DNA of 64,000 nucleotides from Diplosphaera chodatii (Eukaryota > Chlorophyta > Trebouxiophyceae > Prasiolales > Stichococcaceae): positions 2,914,001-2,978,000 of the forward strand of contig JAALGY010000017.1 in the NCBI GenBank assembly GCA_032358165.1, read 5' to 3'. Under the pieces are notes generated by a model. It had not been told where the DNA came from and made no database searches. It saw only the letters and a list, made by a program, of their open reading frames with translations. Of the stretch, positions 1 to 11,036 are shown one piece after another (the first letter of the stretch is position 1; each line of letters opens with the position of its first letter). The translations under genes and the position numbers were made by a program.

Positions 1-3000
1 CAGCCGCGCCAGCTCTCAACGCCAGAGGTACTGGAGGCACCTGACGAGCTGCGTACATACGGCGCAGTGAACAACGGCACGCAGTGGGTGCTGGGTGGCG
101 GAGACGGAGGCATCATCCCAGAGGTAGGCATTGGCTTGTTGAGGCGGCCTTCCCCCAGTGCCAGCAGATGTGCGTTCAGCAGAGCGACCATCACTGCTGG
201 GCTGTATTTGGCGTGCGACAACCCCACACCTGCTACTTCACCCCATCTACTCTGCTCGGCATATCTGCTCGTCATCATCAGCCTCTTTGCCTTCACGTCA
301 TGTGTCGAATGTCAAACACAGAAGGAGGTGCGGCAGCGGTGGCCGACTCGCAAACTGAAGCCATTTGCAGCAACGGATCGCGGCAGGGGCAAGAAGCTGG
401 GCCTGTCTGACGACGAGGTGTGGTGCTCAGCATTCCCGCGCCAGTCTCGGCCCTGAACCAGGCTGCTGCATCCACTGGGGCGGCACAGCACCGAAGCAGC
501 TTTGCGGGAGCAGAGGCAAGCATGTCACACGGCCGCGCATCCAGCACTGTGGGGCGAGTCCGGCTCTGCTGGCACCCTGTAGTGACGCTGCTGTCCCACC
601 CTGCAGCTGGTGGAGCTGGCGGCCAGCGAGGACCCCCGGCCGGCGGTCGCGCACTTCCGGGCGGTGGACATCGAGGCGAACGAGCAGGACGAGGACGGCC
701 TGCCGTGGGACCAGGTCAAGAAGTTCCGGGTGCGCTGGCAGTCGGCACACTGCGGGGTCGTCTACATGCATCATACAGTGTACGCCGTGCTGCGTGCTGA
801 GTAGCCTCATCGCTGCACCTGCATCAGCACCGGCCCTGTAGCTGACTCAACCCCGAAATGCGTTCCAAACCTGTGAAGGTGGAGCTGGGTAGCCACGTTG
901 CCGTCATGTCCGAGGACAACAACGGCAACTGGATCGCCGAGGTGGCGGAGCTCTTCGAAGACGAGCTGGTGCGTTGCTGGCCCCTTGACATACCAGGGTA
1001 TGCTCAACCTGTTGGTTGCGTCTGCAGACCGCCTGTTGGTCAGCAGGTGCAGTGTTCCTGCGGGCGTCAGCTTTGCCTCAAGCCAGCGGCACTGGCCACG
1101 TTGCTGCTACTTCCAGGCCACTGGACCACCTTTTCACGTGATACGACACGCCTCTGGTGGTGCTGCAGGGGAACCGCTTCTTTGGCATGCACTGGTTCTA
1201 CCGGCCAGAAGACACCTGCCTGCTGGTCGACAAGAACATGGTCAAGGAGAAGGCCAAGGAGCTGGCCAAGGCCGACCTGGCGGCCTGGAACCGGGAGAAG
1301 GAGCGCTGCAAGGCCCAGAAGGTGGTGGCGCCATGTTCGGACAGAGTCGTGTGCTTATGTATTGGCCCGCGCAATCGAGCCTGCACTGTCGTGAGGCAGG
1401 TAGCAACAGCAAGCAGTGCAGCTGTCAGGGTTTCTGGCCTGGCTCCATGGACTGAACCAGTCCAAGCATACCCGCATCACAGCTACCGGTGCCTGCATCG
1501 CAAATCTGCTTTTTTTAAAGGTGACCTCATGCACTACAGCATCGCTACTTCCTTGTGCTGCAGCTGCCGGTGCCGCCCAAGCCCAGCGAGCCGCAGGTGG
1601 ACGAGGCGGGGTACGTGCCCATCTTCGCGGAGGGGGACGGGGCGCCCAAGGAGGAGCACCGCCTGTGGTGGGCGGCCAACCCCGACAACAGCAAGTACCC
1701 CTCCGCGCAGCCCCTCGCCTGCATCGACAGGTGTGCCTTGGGCAGCGTCATGGGCATGCGACCTGCGGGAAGCTCTTGCACAGGCGGCAGGTCATGAGGC
1801 CCATTGTCTCATCGTTGGCATGTTGTGCGGGACATCAGTGGATGCTATCTGATCTCCTGATGTGCGCATCTCTGCTCAAGTCCTCAGACACCACGCCTGC
1901 TGGTGTTGCCAGCACTGCATGGACTGCTAACCTGCACGACTACGAGCAGTCAGACATCAGCACTCAGGAGGTTGTGTCTCCTGCAAATAGGCCAGTCCGG
2001 GTGGTGAAGGTGGAGCCTGGCGCTGAGCCGCCGGGACCAGAGAAGGACGTGTTCTGGTGCGTTTCATGCAGGCTCCCCTGCACAAACCCCCGTGTTCTGC
2101 TTCCAGCGAGTCTGCCATGCGTGCGTGTGCTCTTAGGCAGCAGCTGCCACAGCATGCTATGCTGCTGTGAAATGAGATCCCACCACAGCTAGGTTGCTTG
2201 CTTCCCGGGGTTAGGCAGCGTTTAATGCTGCCTGGCTGTTTCCGTGCTGTGGTAGACCTCTTCCAGCTCCTATCCATATCCTGCCAACGGTGCTTGCGCT
2301 CAATTGGCAGGTACGACCAGGAGCACGACAGGTCCTTTTTCACGTTCCGGGACCCGGTGGACTATGTGCCGCCCTCCAGGGCGCAGGCGAGGAGCCTCGC
2401 AGCCAAGGGCAAAGTCCGGGTGCGTCACAGCACTGACATGCGCAGCTATGGCAGGGCTGTTTCCGCATCCTAGAAGTACGTGCGGAAGCAGCAGAGTGCG
2501 TGCGCAGCTTGGGGATGGGATGGCTCAGCAAGCAAAAGTCGGTACTGCTGGACTCTGACAGGCTTTTGCATACAGGGGATTGCGGCGCTTGACCTGTACT
2601 GCGGCTGCGGCGGGCTGTCCTTCATCGATGGCATCTACACTGACGACGGTGTGGAGATCCGCAGCAAGTGGGCTGTGGACTACAACGAATCGTGCTGCCT
2701 GTCCTTCCAGGCCAACTACCCCAAGGCGCAGGTGCGTCAGCAGCAGAGTGACTTGTGTGGCTGAGTCACCACTACCTTCCCTGAAGTCGCTGATCCGTGA
2801 TTCACTGCCGTGCAACCCTGCGCAGTGCAGCTGTATACACTGCTGGCGGCTGTGCTGCCCTGACAACACTGCCCACCGCCAGCATGGCGTCCTGAGCCTC
2901 GCCAGCAAACGCTGCAGGTGCACTGCACGGGCATCGACGAGTTCCTGTGGCTGTGCAAGAAGTGGAAGGACATGTCGGATCTGTACCCCGACGACTGGCA

Positions 3001-6000
3001 GCCCACGCCCATCAGGGGCAGCAAGGTAGTCCTGACAGCTCTCACCTACCGACGCCTCTCTGCTACACACGGTTCTGCAGTACCTACGCAATAGAGTGAT
3101 GCTCACAGCATGGGCCTTCAGGGTTGTTGCTGTGCTTTGTCTCTGACAGAAGCGGAAGCCGTCAAGGGACTACGAGGTGAAGAGGATAGTGGACATGAAG
3201 CTGGAGGTGGACGAGTCCATCATCGGGAAGTCAGGTGCTCACACCTTAAAGCCGCGTCTCGTGCCAGCAAGCATATACCTGACAGCACCCAAAAGCGCCT
3301 GCCAACCTCACGACTCCAGATCAGCTGAATGTCTCTGGTGTACATCATCGACTTGTGCAATCTGGTCCACATGTAGGGACCAGCAAGGGCAACGTCATGG
3401 AGAAGCTGACAGAGGACAATTGCCGGCTGATGTTCCAGGTCGAGTGGAAGGTGCAGCCCCACTCCTCAGACCTGCCGGAATTCAGCATTGAATTCCGGTG
3501 GTGCATCAGTTCAACCATGCTCAGTCTGCAGTTGGCGTAGTTTTACCTGACATACGTGCATCACAGGGGTACAGTGAGTCGGCCAACTCATGGGAGCCGG
3601 TCGAACACATCGACAACTGCCCTGAGAAGGTGTGCCGTAACCGCGTGTTACACCAGAAAATGCCCAACCAGTAGATAGTTGCAGTCGCACAACCGATGTT
3701 GGTAGCCTGTCAGGTCCCAGATGGGCAGAAATGTCTGATGAGCCATGTACATATGCGTTGCAGCTGGCAGAGTTCGTCAAGGACTGGCGGTCGCGGAACA
3801 GGGTGCCGCTGCCGGGGGATGTGGGCATCGTGATGGGCGGGCCGCCGTGCCAGGGCATGTCCGGTCTCAACCGCCACGCCCGCACCGCAGACGTGCTGAC
3901 AGACTCCAGGTGTGCGCGCAGGCCTTGCTCTTCACCTGTGTGCAACCAGTGCCGAAGCAAGGAGTGGCCAGGTGAGCAGCTGCATAACAGACAGCATGAT
4001 AGTTCATACTGCCTGTCATTGTGCATGCTGGCATTTGAGTGCATTCCCATGCGGCTGCAGGAACCGGCAGGTGGATGCGTTCTACGACATCATCGACTGG
4101 CTCCAGCCGGGCTACGTGCTGATGGAGAACGTGCTGGACATTCTGTCCAAGGAGAACGGCATGTATGCCAAGTACGCGACGGCGCGGCTGCTGCAGCAGC
4201 GCTACCAGACGCGCCTCGGTATGATCCCTGCTGGGGAGCACGGCGTGGCGCAGGGCCGCTGGCGGTGAGTGTAGTGGCTCGTGCTTGAGGCGATGCGAAC
4301 TTGTGCTGCCTCAGCTGGGCTGTGCAGAGGTGTACTGCAGGCAGCGTGCAGTCCAGAAGAGGGTACGACCGCCAGATTGCAGAGGACATCCTCCCAGAAT
4401 GTTGCCTGTGCTTGCTCCACCTGTGTTCTGCTGGAAGGTGGTGATTGACGGCGGTGATCTTCCTTTGTCAATTCAACAGCACAGCTGTCCATTCCCGACT
4501 CCTGCAGGGTATTCATGTGGGGGGCCAAGTCGGGACGTGAGCAGCTGCCCGCATTTCCGGAGCCCACGCACCGCACCTTCGGCCTCACCGCCCGCGGCGC
4601 CAAGCAGTTCTGCTCCGACGGCGTGGACCAGGTCAACTGCCGGGTCGACTTCCTGGCTCCGGAGGCCGAGCGCAGGCGGGCCGCCCACCCACCGGTGAAC
4701 CCTGCATTGGCGTTCAGTTTTCTGCTGAACTGGGCCACACCTAGTGAGTGTGTACTCATTTCCTTGCAACCGAGCGTTGAGGCCATGGTCTGCATACAAT
4801 GCGTCCTCAGCACACAGCCGGTGCACTGAGCAGCTGCGCAACGCACTGAAGCGCAGCTGCCAGGCGGCGGCAGCTGAGCGTATGATGTGCTGCTTGCAGA
4901 TACTGCTGGGTGATGTCTTCACGGATTTGCCCGAGAGAGGCAACTTCTCCTTTGCGGATGCGACAGACTATGGTTCCGGACCCATTTCTCCCTTCCAGGT
5001 GAGAATCACAGCAACCCACATAGCACAGTGCAACAAAGATGTGCAGGCTCTTCTTGGGTGCGCTTGGGTTGCACAGCGCTGCATCGGTGTTTGCTGATTG
5101 CGCGTGTGCGCCGACGCAGCTGCACATACGACGGGAGCCGCCCGAGTATCAGGCCTCCAGGGCGAAGCGGGCGTCCAGGGCGGACGGCTTCATGGCGCAG
5201 ACGGTGGACGCCGTGGCGGGTCCCGCCCAGGCGCTCTTCCGGTTTGCCGAGGCGCAGGATGCTGCGAGGGGGCCGCAGAGCCACAAACACCGCAACGCCG
5301 CCCTGGCCAAGGCGAGACAGGGCGCAGCAGCTTCACCATGTGCTCATGCCCTCTGCGTGGCTGCTGTCTGTGTGATGGGCTTTGGAACTTCAGAGTCCAG
5401 CAACAGGCTGGGATGCTGTGGGCAGGCTGTACACCAGCATGCAGGGGCGTCTCGCAGCCAGCGCACGCTGATGTGCAGGCAGCCTCTATCACAGATGATC
5501 CCTCGAACACGACCCTTTCTGCTGTATGCAGATCGGCAGCCTGTACCTAAATGGTGCGGACGCGCTTTCGCACGGCAAGGACCCGTCCACAAGCAGCAAC
5601 TTTGCGGCTTCGACGCTGTTTGCGTGCCGGCAGCAGCTGGCAGAGGATGGGGTGGACGCGGACGAGTGGCTGATGCAGCAGATGAGCACGCGCGGCGCTG
5701 TGGAGATCAAGTACGGCCTGCAGGTGAGCGCAGGAGACCCGCATTGCAGTGGGTGTTGGGGTGCACCCTCGTGCAGCTCCTACCTGTGTCCTGCCATCTG
5801 AGTGCCCGTGAGGTGCTTTAGTCATCTGGCTTGCACAGCCCAGCTGCAGCCGCTGTGCAGACTGTGAGCATGCTTGTTGCTGCTGCGCAGGTGCTCGCGG
5901 GACACAATGAGGCAGACGAAGCCAAGGGTCCCCTGCGCGACCACCGCCCACTGTGCTGCCAGGTGGGCTGCGGGCATCTGATTGCCGGCATGGTGTATCA

Positions 6001-9000
6001 CACGTCATCGTGACATTGACGACACACACCGAAAGCACGCTGGTATTGCTATACTGCACTGCGCTCCAGTCATGTGTGCAACTGCAGGTGAAACTGCTGT
6101 GCATGTGATCATCGATGCCACCCATGTTTTATTAGACATGGAGTACAGCAACCTGTGCGACTAAGTCAGATGGCATCCTCGATGCTTTTGCGAGAAGCAT
6201 CATAGCTAGCCATACACCTGAACTGATGTTGTACGGCTGCAGTTTGTGGTCAAAGGTCTTGCAACCTGCCCGCTGCAGGTGGATGACTACCTGCGGTGTG
6301 CGGCGGTGCCGAAGCGCAAGGGCGCCAACTTCAGGGACTGGCCCGGCGTGCACACCTGGAGCGACGGTGCGCTGCGTATGCCACTCACGCCCACAGGCCG
6401 CATGAAGCCATGTTGAGCTGCTGCAGTATGAGTTGTGGCTACAGAATCATAACCTCAGGCTTCAAGGCAGAGCACCAGCGCTCAGAATCAAGGCCCTTTT
6501 TTGAGCTGCACATGTGCAGTCAACAGCTGTTTCACGATGCAGATGTGAATCATTGTTGTTGAGGTGTGCGCCAAGTCACTGTCTGGGTACACAGGTACCA
6601 ACTGCGCGGGCCACTGCCACGCAGCACTTGCCAACGGCCGCACCGCCTGCCCAGCCGGCGGCACACGGTCGGGCTCCCAGCCTGTTGCGCTGCTAGTCAG
6701 CATGCAGTGATGGCAACAATTGTATACAAACATAAAGCACAGCAGCTGACTTCCACCCGCTGCTGTGTGTAGCACGGCGGCGCCGCAGTGCAACACCGTC
6801 GATGGACGTGTGGACCGCCACGACAAGCACGGCTGGCGGGGCGGCTTCTACGTGTCGCGCGAGGGCATCGGTGAGTGCCCTAGACGCTCAGCTCCCCGCC
6901 GTTGGTATCCCCGGGAGGATGCCTGGGAGGTGCAATCGTCTCTGCACCTGCTAAACAGACGTGTCGGAAGGGCCGCCCTGGCAGTGCCGCTGCACAGCTG
7001 CTGTGCTGGAGGGCCCACCTGTCTTGGTGGGTCTGGGGTGGGCACTCTCTCGGGTCATGCACTGGCCCCTACTATGCCATGGCTGCGCAACACCGGCCAG
7101 CTGCAAGTCAGCCCCTGCAAATGTGCCCTGCAGTGCTGGACGCCAGCGTGTCTCTCGCTGCTACAGGGTGCCCCGCGCACACCACCTTCATGCCCACGGG
7201 CAACATGCTGTGCCCGCGGTGGTGCGTCACCTACAAGAAGGGGCTGTCCACCGGGCGCCACGGCTGCTACGGCCGCGCCTGGTGAGCCCTGGGAACAGGC
7301 TTCAGTCCCGCCTCAGCTTACACCATCAGAATGATTGTTGCAGCATCACACAGCATGCCCACCGCATACCTGCTGGGCAGTGCACTCATGCCAGCGCTGG
7401 GGTGCAGTCACGGCACAGGCGCACAGCCTCTGCCAAAGGCTGCTCCCTCTGACTGGCTGCGCAGCCGGATGTGCACGCCGTGCCAGTGGCTGGGCCCCCT
7501 GCCATCCCGCAGGCCCGACGAGGTGCAGCCGACGGTGGTGGGCCGCGCCGAGCCGCACAACCTGTGCCTGGTGCACCCCGCCCAGGACCGCACCCTCAGC
7601 ATCCGGGAGAACGCGCGCTGCCAGGTGAGCCGCAGCAACGACCACCTATGCATTATTGTTGCACCCTCAGCATCCGGGAGAACGCGCGCTGCCAGGCGAG
7701 CCGCAGCAACTACTAATTTTTTCATTGACAAGCCCCTAAGAAAACAATCTAATGGTTGTTGCGCAGTTCCAGCTTCTTCTTTTGAAACTGATTCTTTCAT
7801 TACTTTTGGTAATGATGATGGTTGTAAAATCTTTAGCTTATTTTAATCCGAGCGAACGATCACCTGTGCATTATTGTTGCATACTATGCACTGTGATTGC
7901 ATACAGTACAATGCAGTCTGTAGGGCGGGCAGGTCCGGCACCAGCGTGTGCAAGGAAGCAAGGCGGGCGCAGTCGATGCGGGGCGTGGCGCTCTGCCTCC
8001 ATCTGTGCAGCGCCCCACCGGTAGCCGGCTGGCTGCAGGGGCAGGCGCAGCGCTTTATGTGTGTCCTCTTGCTCAGCCCCTGACCGTGTGCTGCAGGGGT
8101 TCCCCGACTACTTTGCGCTGGTGGGCGTGGAGGGGCAGGCCACCCTGAAGCGGCACCGCTTCCGCTCCTGGGTGCGCCACACCTCGCTCACCGCGCGCTT
8201 CCAGCAGGTGAGCAGCATGCAGCATGTGCCCGAGGGAGGCTCACCCTCAGAAATCTGATGAGCATGATTTACTCTGTATGCCCACGGCGCTGCCAGATTC
8301 ACACTAGTATTCTTGGTTCACAATAACTCGAAATAGCCTGTTAGCAAGCAACTGTTGATTGCAATGCAGCCAGCGCTCAGCCCTGCAGCCCTGGGCAAAT
8401 GGACTTGCCGCAGCTGACACAACCCCTTTGCTTTCCGCAGATGGGCAATGCAGTCTCCCCTGTGGTGGCCGGCGCCCTGGGCCGCTGCCTCGCCAGGGCC
8501 GCCGCTGCAGCGTCGCCCGCCGGCGAGGCCGTCATCTCTGTGCCGGACCCAGTTGTGGAGGCGGTGAGCAACCGACATCAATTTCTGGGACTACAGCCTT
8601 CACTGACAGGGAGCAAGCTGAGGCGAAAGGGCACTGCAGACCACCCCGTGTGCATCTGCAAGCAGCGCACCAGGTGCACTGGTCCCATGCTGCTTCAGGC
8701 TATGCAGGGGCACACCAACAGGACACTGTGTGTCTGGCTGCAGAATTACAGAAAGGCGCGGGCTGCGGGACTCAAGTTCCACATCGAGCGGGAACCCGGC
8801 GGCGAGGCGGGGCTGCGCTCGCGGCTGGCGAGCCGGCGGCAGCAGGATGCAAAGCGCGGCCTGACCGGCGAGGTGGGCACAGGAAGCGGTCGAACAATTG
8901 CATGGCAGCAGCAGGGTGTTGTACCCATGTCACGGCTGGCGACCTCAAGCTATCAGGGTCCGTCCGCGGGGCCCCAGCGGTATGACACCTCAGATCAGTG

Positions 9001-9168
9001 AAAAGCGCGCACGCTTGATGCTGCCCCGTTCATTCAGCCTACATGCCTGCAGCTGAAGTATAAGATGCACTGGCACGCTGAATTTGAAGCTGACTGGCGC
9101 CTGCATGCCAGATGCAGGTCGATGACGAGGATAGCGCTGAGGATGCCGGAAATGACATGGTGGAGTGA
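1..9168 (+). CDS. CMT: Chromomethylase-type DNA (cytosine-5) methyltransferase, 5' partial
   Basis: Spliced gene whose 5' end lies before base 1; the first visible exon (1-123) is open from the window edge. It would methylate cytosine in chromatin marked by H3K9 methylation, as plant CMTs do (family knowledge). A BAH domain is read from about 886 to 1320 ([15 protein letters not shown], then [12 protein letters not shown]). Motif I is [11 protein letters not shown] near 2590. A chromodomain follows between motifs I and IV, the CMT-specific position: [11 protein letters not shown] (3150-3232), LMFQVEWK (3370-3450) and [10 protein letters not shown] (3569-3628). Motif [12 protein letters not shown] (about 3836) carries the catalytic Cys; motif VI is MENVLDIL (about 4122); motif VIII is GVAQGRWR (4243-4266); motif IX is [16 protein letters not shown] (7590 and 8098); motif X is [11 protein letters not shown] (about 8441). 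The acidic tail ends DAGNDMVE at the TGA at 9166-9168. More than 20 exons; some boundaries are uncertain, especially 720-886. Confidence 0.9.
3475..3498. repeat. 10-bp inverted repeat in a methyltransferase intron
   Basis: CCGGAATTCA and TGAATTCCGG flank a 4-base GCAT loop. It lies in the intron just after the exon that encodes LMFQVEWK of the chromodomain. Perfect pairing is seen directly; a function is not evident. Confidence 0.6.
7591..7710 (+). repeat. Direct duplication of an exon 3' end with its splice donor
   Basis: A 49-base segment at 7591-7639, covering the motif IX coding end ([11 protein letters not shown]) and the donor GTGAGC, is repeated at 7662-7710 with one change: the donor GT of the first copy is GC in the second. 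The copies are separated by 22 bases. A related flank (about 7637-7663, AACGACCACCTATGCATTAT) recurs at about 7855-7881, on the far side of an AT-rich island. Confidence 0.85.
7711..7856 (+). other. AT-rich island in an intron, possible organellar DNA insert
   Basis: About 145 bases, visibly much richer in A and T than anything around them. One forward frame stays open for about 44 codons (about 7711-7846) with AT-ending codons (AAT, TTT, TCT, GAT, GGT, ACT), unlike the GC-ending codons of neighbouring exons. That codon style is what chlorophyte plastid genes use, so a plastid- or mitochondrion-derived fragment is a reasonable inference. I do not recognise the peptide. The island sits between near-direct repeats at about 7637 and 7855. 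Confidence 0.5.
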
Positions 9169-10046
9169 GCGCCAAACCCTGCAGCAGCCAGCAGATTCCA
9201 GCACACGTCCTGCCGCAGCAGGCGATTGGGCTGCAGCCTGCGACCACCTCAGGATGGGGTCTGCAGATGTGTCTGCATTGTGCACCCCACTGCGGAGGGC
9301 AGGAATCATGTCGGCGCCCTGCACTAGACCCTGAAGCGCACAGCAGCTGCAGGCTCAACTTTGACAGAGAGCTGGGGTGCTGGCTGTGGGTGCATCAACA
9401 GTTTGACGACAGCAATGTTCAGGGCTTCATGAGGTGCTGCTCTGAGTGCAGCCGATCATGACATGCATTGCCATGGCAATGTCATCGTGACAGTTGTGAC
9501 TGTGGGTCAGTGGTATGTTGAGCTAAGTTGTGTGACCGTCCTCTTGGGTTTTGGGGTTTCTCCTTCTGACAACGAACTGCCGACAATTCAGCTTGCTACC
9601 TGCGACTTGGGTCAATCAGCACTGATGGAATGGAGTGTGTGAAGACTGTAGGGCTGATGCTGCTGCAACAGGCCAGGGTGAGGATGTGTGAAGGTGCTGT
9701 ACCTGTTGTCAGCTGCAGTGGCATGCCTTCAACACAGTAGTAGAGAGCATGCGACACATGTCCTGCTGCGCTGCGGCAGCTGTGTTCCAAGCTCGGACCC
9801 ATTGATACAAAGCGTCATTCACGACCCACCAAAGCTGAGTGGTTGATGTAAGGTATATCAAAGAAAGACGTGCTTTGTTTCAGATCCAGAACAATTCCTA
9901 TGTACAGTTCCTAAATATATGTTCTAACAATAGCAATTTGCCCCGGCAGGCCTTTGCCGCTACGCGGGCGAGTACGCATAGCATCTGAGCATTTGTCCCA
10001 CATAACTTGTGTACTTGCGCCGACAGGGTGGCCCCAGGGTTCTTCA
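9169..10046. other. Convergent intergenic region, 3' UTRs
   Basis: Between the methyltransferase stop (+) and the last transporter terminal-exon copy (-). No frame here has the codon bias or splice structure of the neighbouring genes. It probably holds the two 3' untranslated regions. Confidence 0.5.
9847..9851 (+). terminator. TGTAA polyadenylation signal candidate for the methyltransferase
   Basis: TGTAA, the usual chlorophyte nuclear poly(A) signal, about 680 bases after the methyltransferase stop. Assignment by position only. Confidence 0.4.
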
Positions 10047-10100
10047 TCATTCAGGCCCATGCGAGTCCACGATCCCGAGCTGCTGCTGCACGTTGACATC
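10047..10100 (-). other. Terminal-exon copy D of the transporter gene
   Basis: An acceptor CAG is followed by 18 codons reading DVNVQQQLGIVDSHGPE and TGA. This matches the end of the transporter's last exon (DVNIQQQLG). It matches only the second half of that exon, so it could be joined to the half-exon at 10406-10477 in place of copy C2. Confidence 0.5.
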
Positions 10101-10215
10101 CTGTCAAGGCAGCAGCAACAACTGCTTGCTCCGTGTGTGCCTGATGTTTGCTTCGTGCTATGCACTTCCTGCGCTTCCTTCTGCTTCTGCTTTTTGCTGC
10201 TGCTTCCGCTCTTGG

Positions 10216-10269
10216 TCAGGCATAGTCCAAGGGATCCACGACACCCAGCTGCTGCATGACGTTGACATC
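10216..10269 (-). other. Terminal-exon copy C, second half
   Basis: After an acceptor CAG come 18 codons, DVNVMQQLGVVDPLDYA and TGA, homologous to the C-terminal end of the transporter. It starts in phase 0, matching the donor at the end of 10406-10477, so the two halves splice in frame. Confidence 0.5.
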
Positions 10270-10405
10270 CTGCACAACTCGTCCGGGGTCAGCAACAACA
10301 TGCAACACAGACTGGCTGGGCGGACGGCGCTTTCAGCATGCCTGCGACTTGGGCACTTGATGACTTTATCCTCGCGTACTCTGCAAGTGGCCAAGCAGGG
10401 CGCAC

Positions 10406-10477
10406 CTTAAAGAAGCCTGGACCCTTCTCTCGTGTCTCCTCGACGGTGATGATGCAAGCCGCCACCGTCGTGCAAAC
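10406..10477 (-). other. Terminal-exon copy C, first half
   Basis: Acceptor TGTGCAG, then 24 open codons beginning VCTTVAACIITVEET and ending GPGFFK, then donor GTGCGC. The end matches GPGFFK of copy B exactly. In copies A and B the sequence runs straight into DVN; here an intron of 136 bases interrupts at that point. It starts in phase 0 like the other copies. Confidence 0.5.
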
Positions 10478-10727
10478 CTGCACAACATCAAAGTAAAACT
10501 TGAGTGTCGCCATGGAAGGCCAACAACATACGCACGTTGGTCCTTTCCTCTTGACGTTCCGCGCTTCCCGACTCCAAGAAGCAACCCCATTCCCCGGCAA
10601 CAAGTTGCCCACCTTGCGAAGCAGGAAGCAGAAAGTCGTAGCAGATTGTAGAGCGGCTGTACAAGCGTGCTTGCCCCGCCGGCGCTGGCGGCTGGCAATC
10701 CTGGCCACCAAAGCTGCTGCCACTATG

Positions 10728-10853
10728 CTAGCGTGCCGGCTGCAGCCGGTCTAGGCCGAGCTGCTGGATGATGTTCACATCCTTGAAGAAGCCAGGGCCA
10801 CGGAACAAGGTGTCCACGACCATTGTCCACACTGCTCCAGCGATTGTGGCCAC
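10728..10853 (-). other. Terminal-exon copy B of the transporter gene
   Basis: 42 codons including TAG, beginning VATIAGAVWTMVVDT and ending LDRLQPAR. It aligns along its whole length with the assigned last exon at 11037-11168 (VATVAGAIWTTVVET ... RLDPAR). Acceptors GCAG and GAAG stand just upstream, and the copy starts in phase 0. Most differences are conservative or synonymous, which suggests selection rather than free decay. Confidence 0.6.
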
Positions 10854-11036
10854 CTTCACCTGCCAGACGCTGGAGTGCGTCAGCAGCACAGCAGGTGTTA
10901 ACACCCCAGCACGATTTGATGTCACAATCCCCTGCTCCCGATGCAGCCGCTAGTGACCCAGGGACTTTACCAGTTGGCCCCAAAATTGCCGTGCCAGGCA
11001 CGCCAGTAATAACAGAGATGGAAATCTAGGGCTGCA

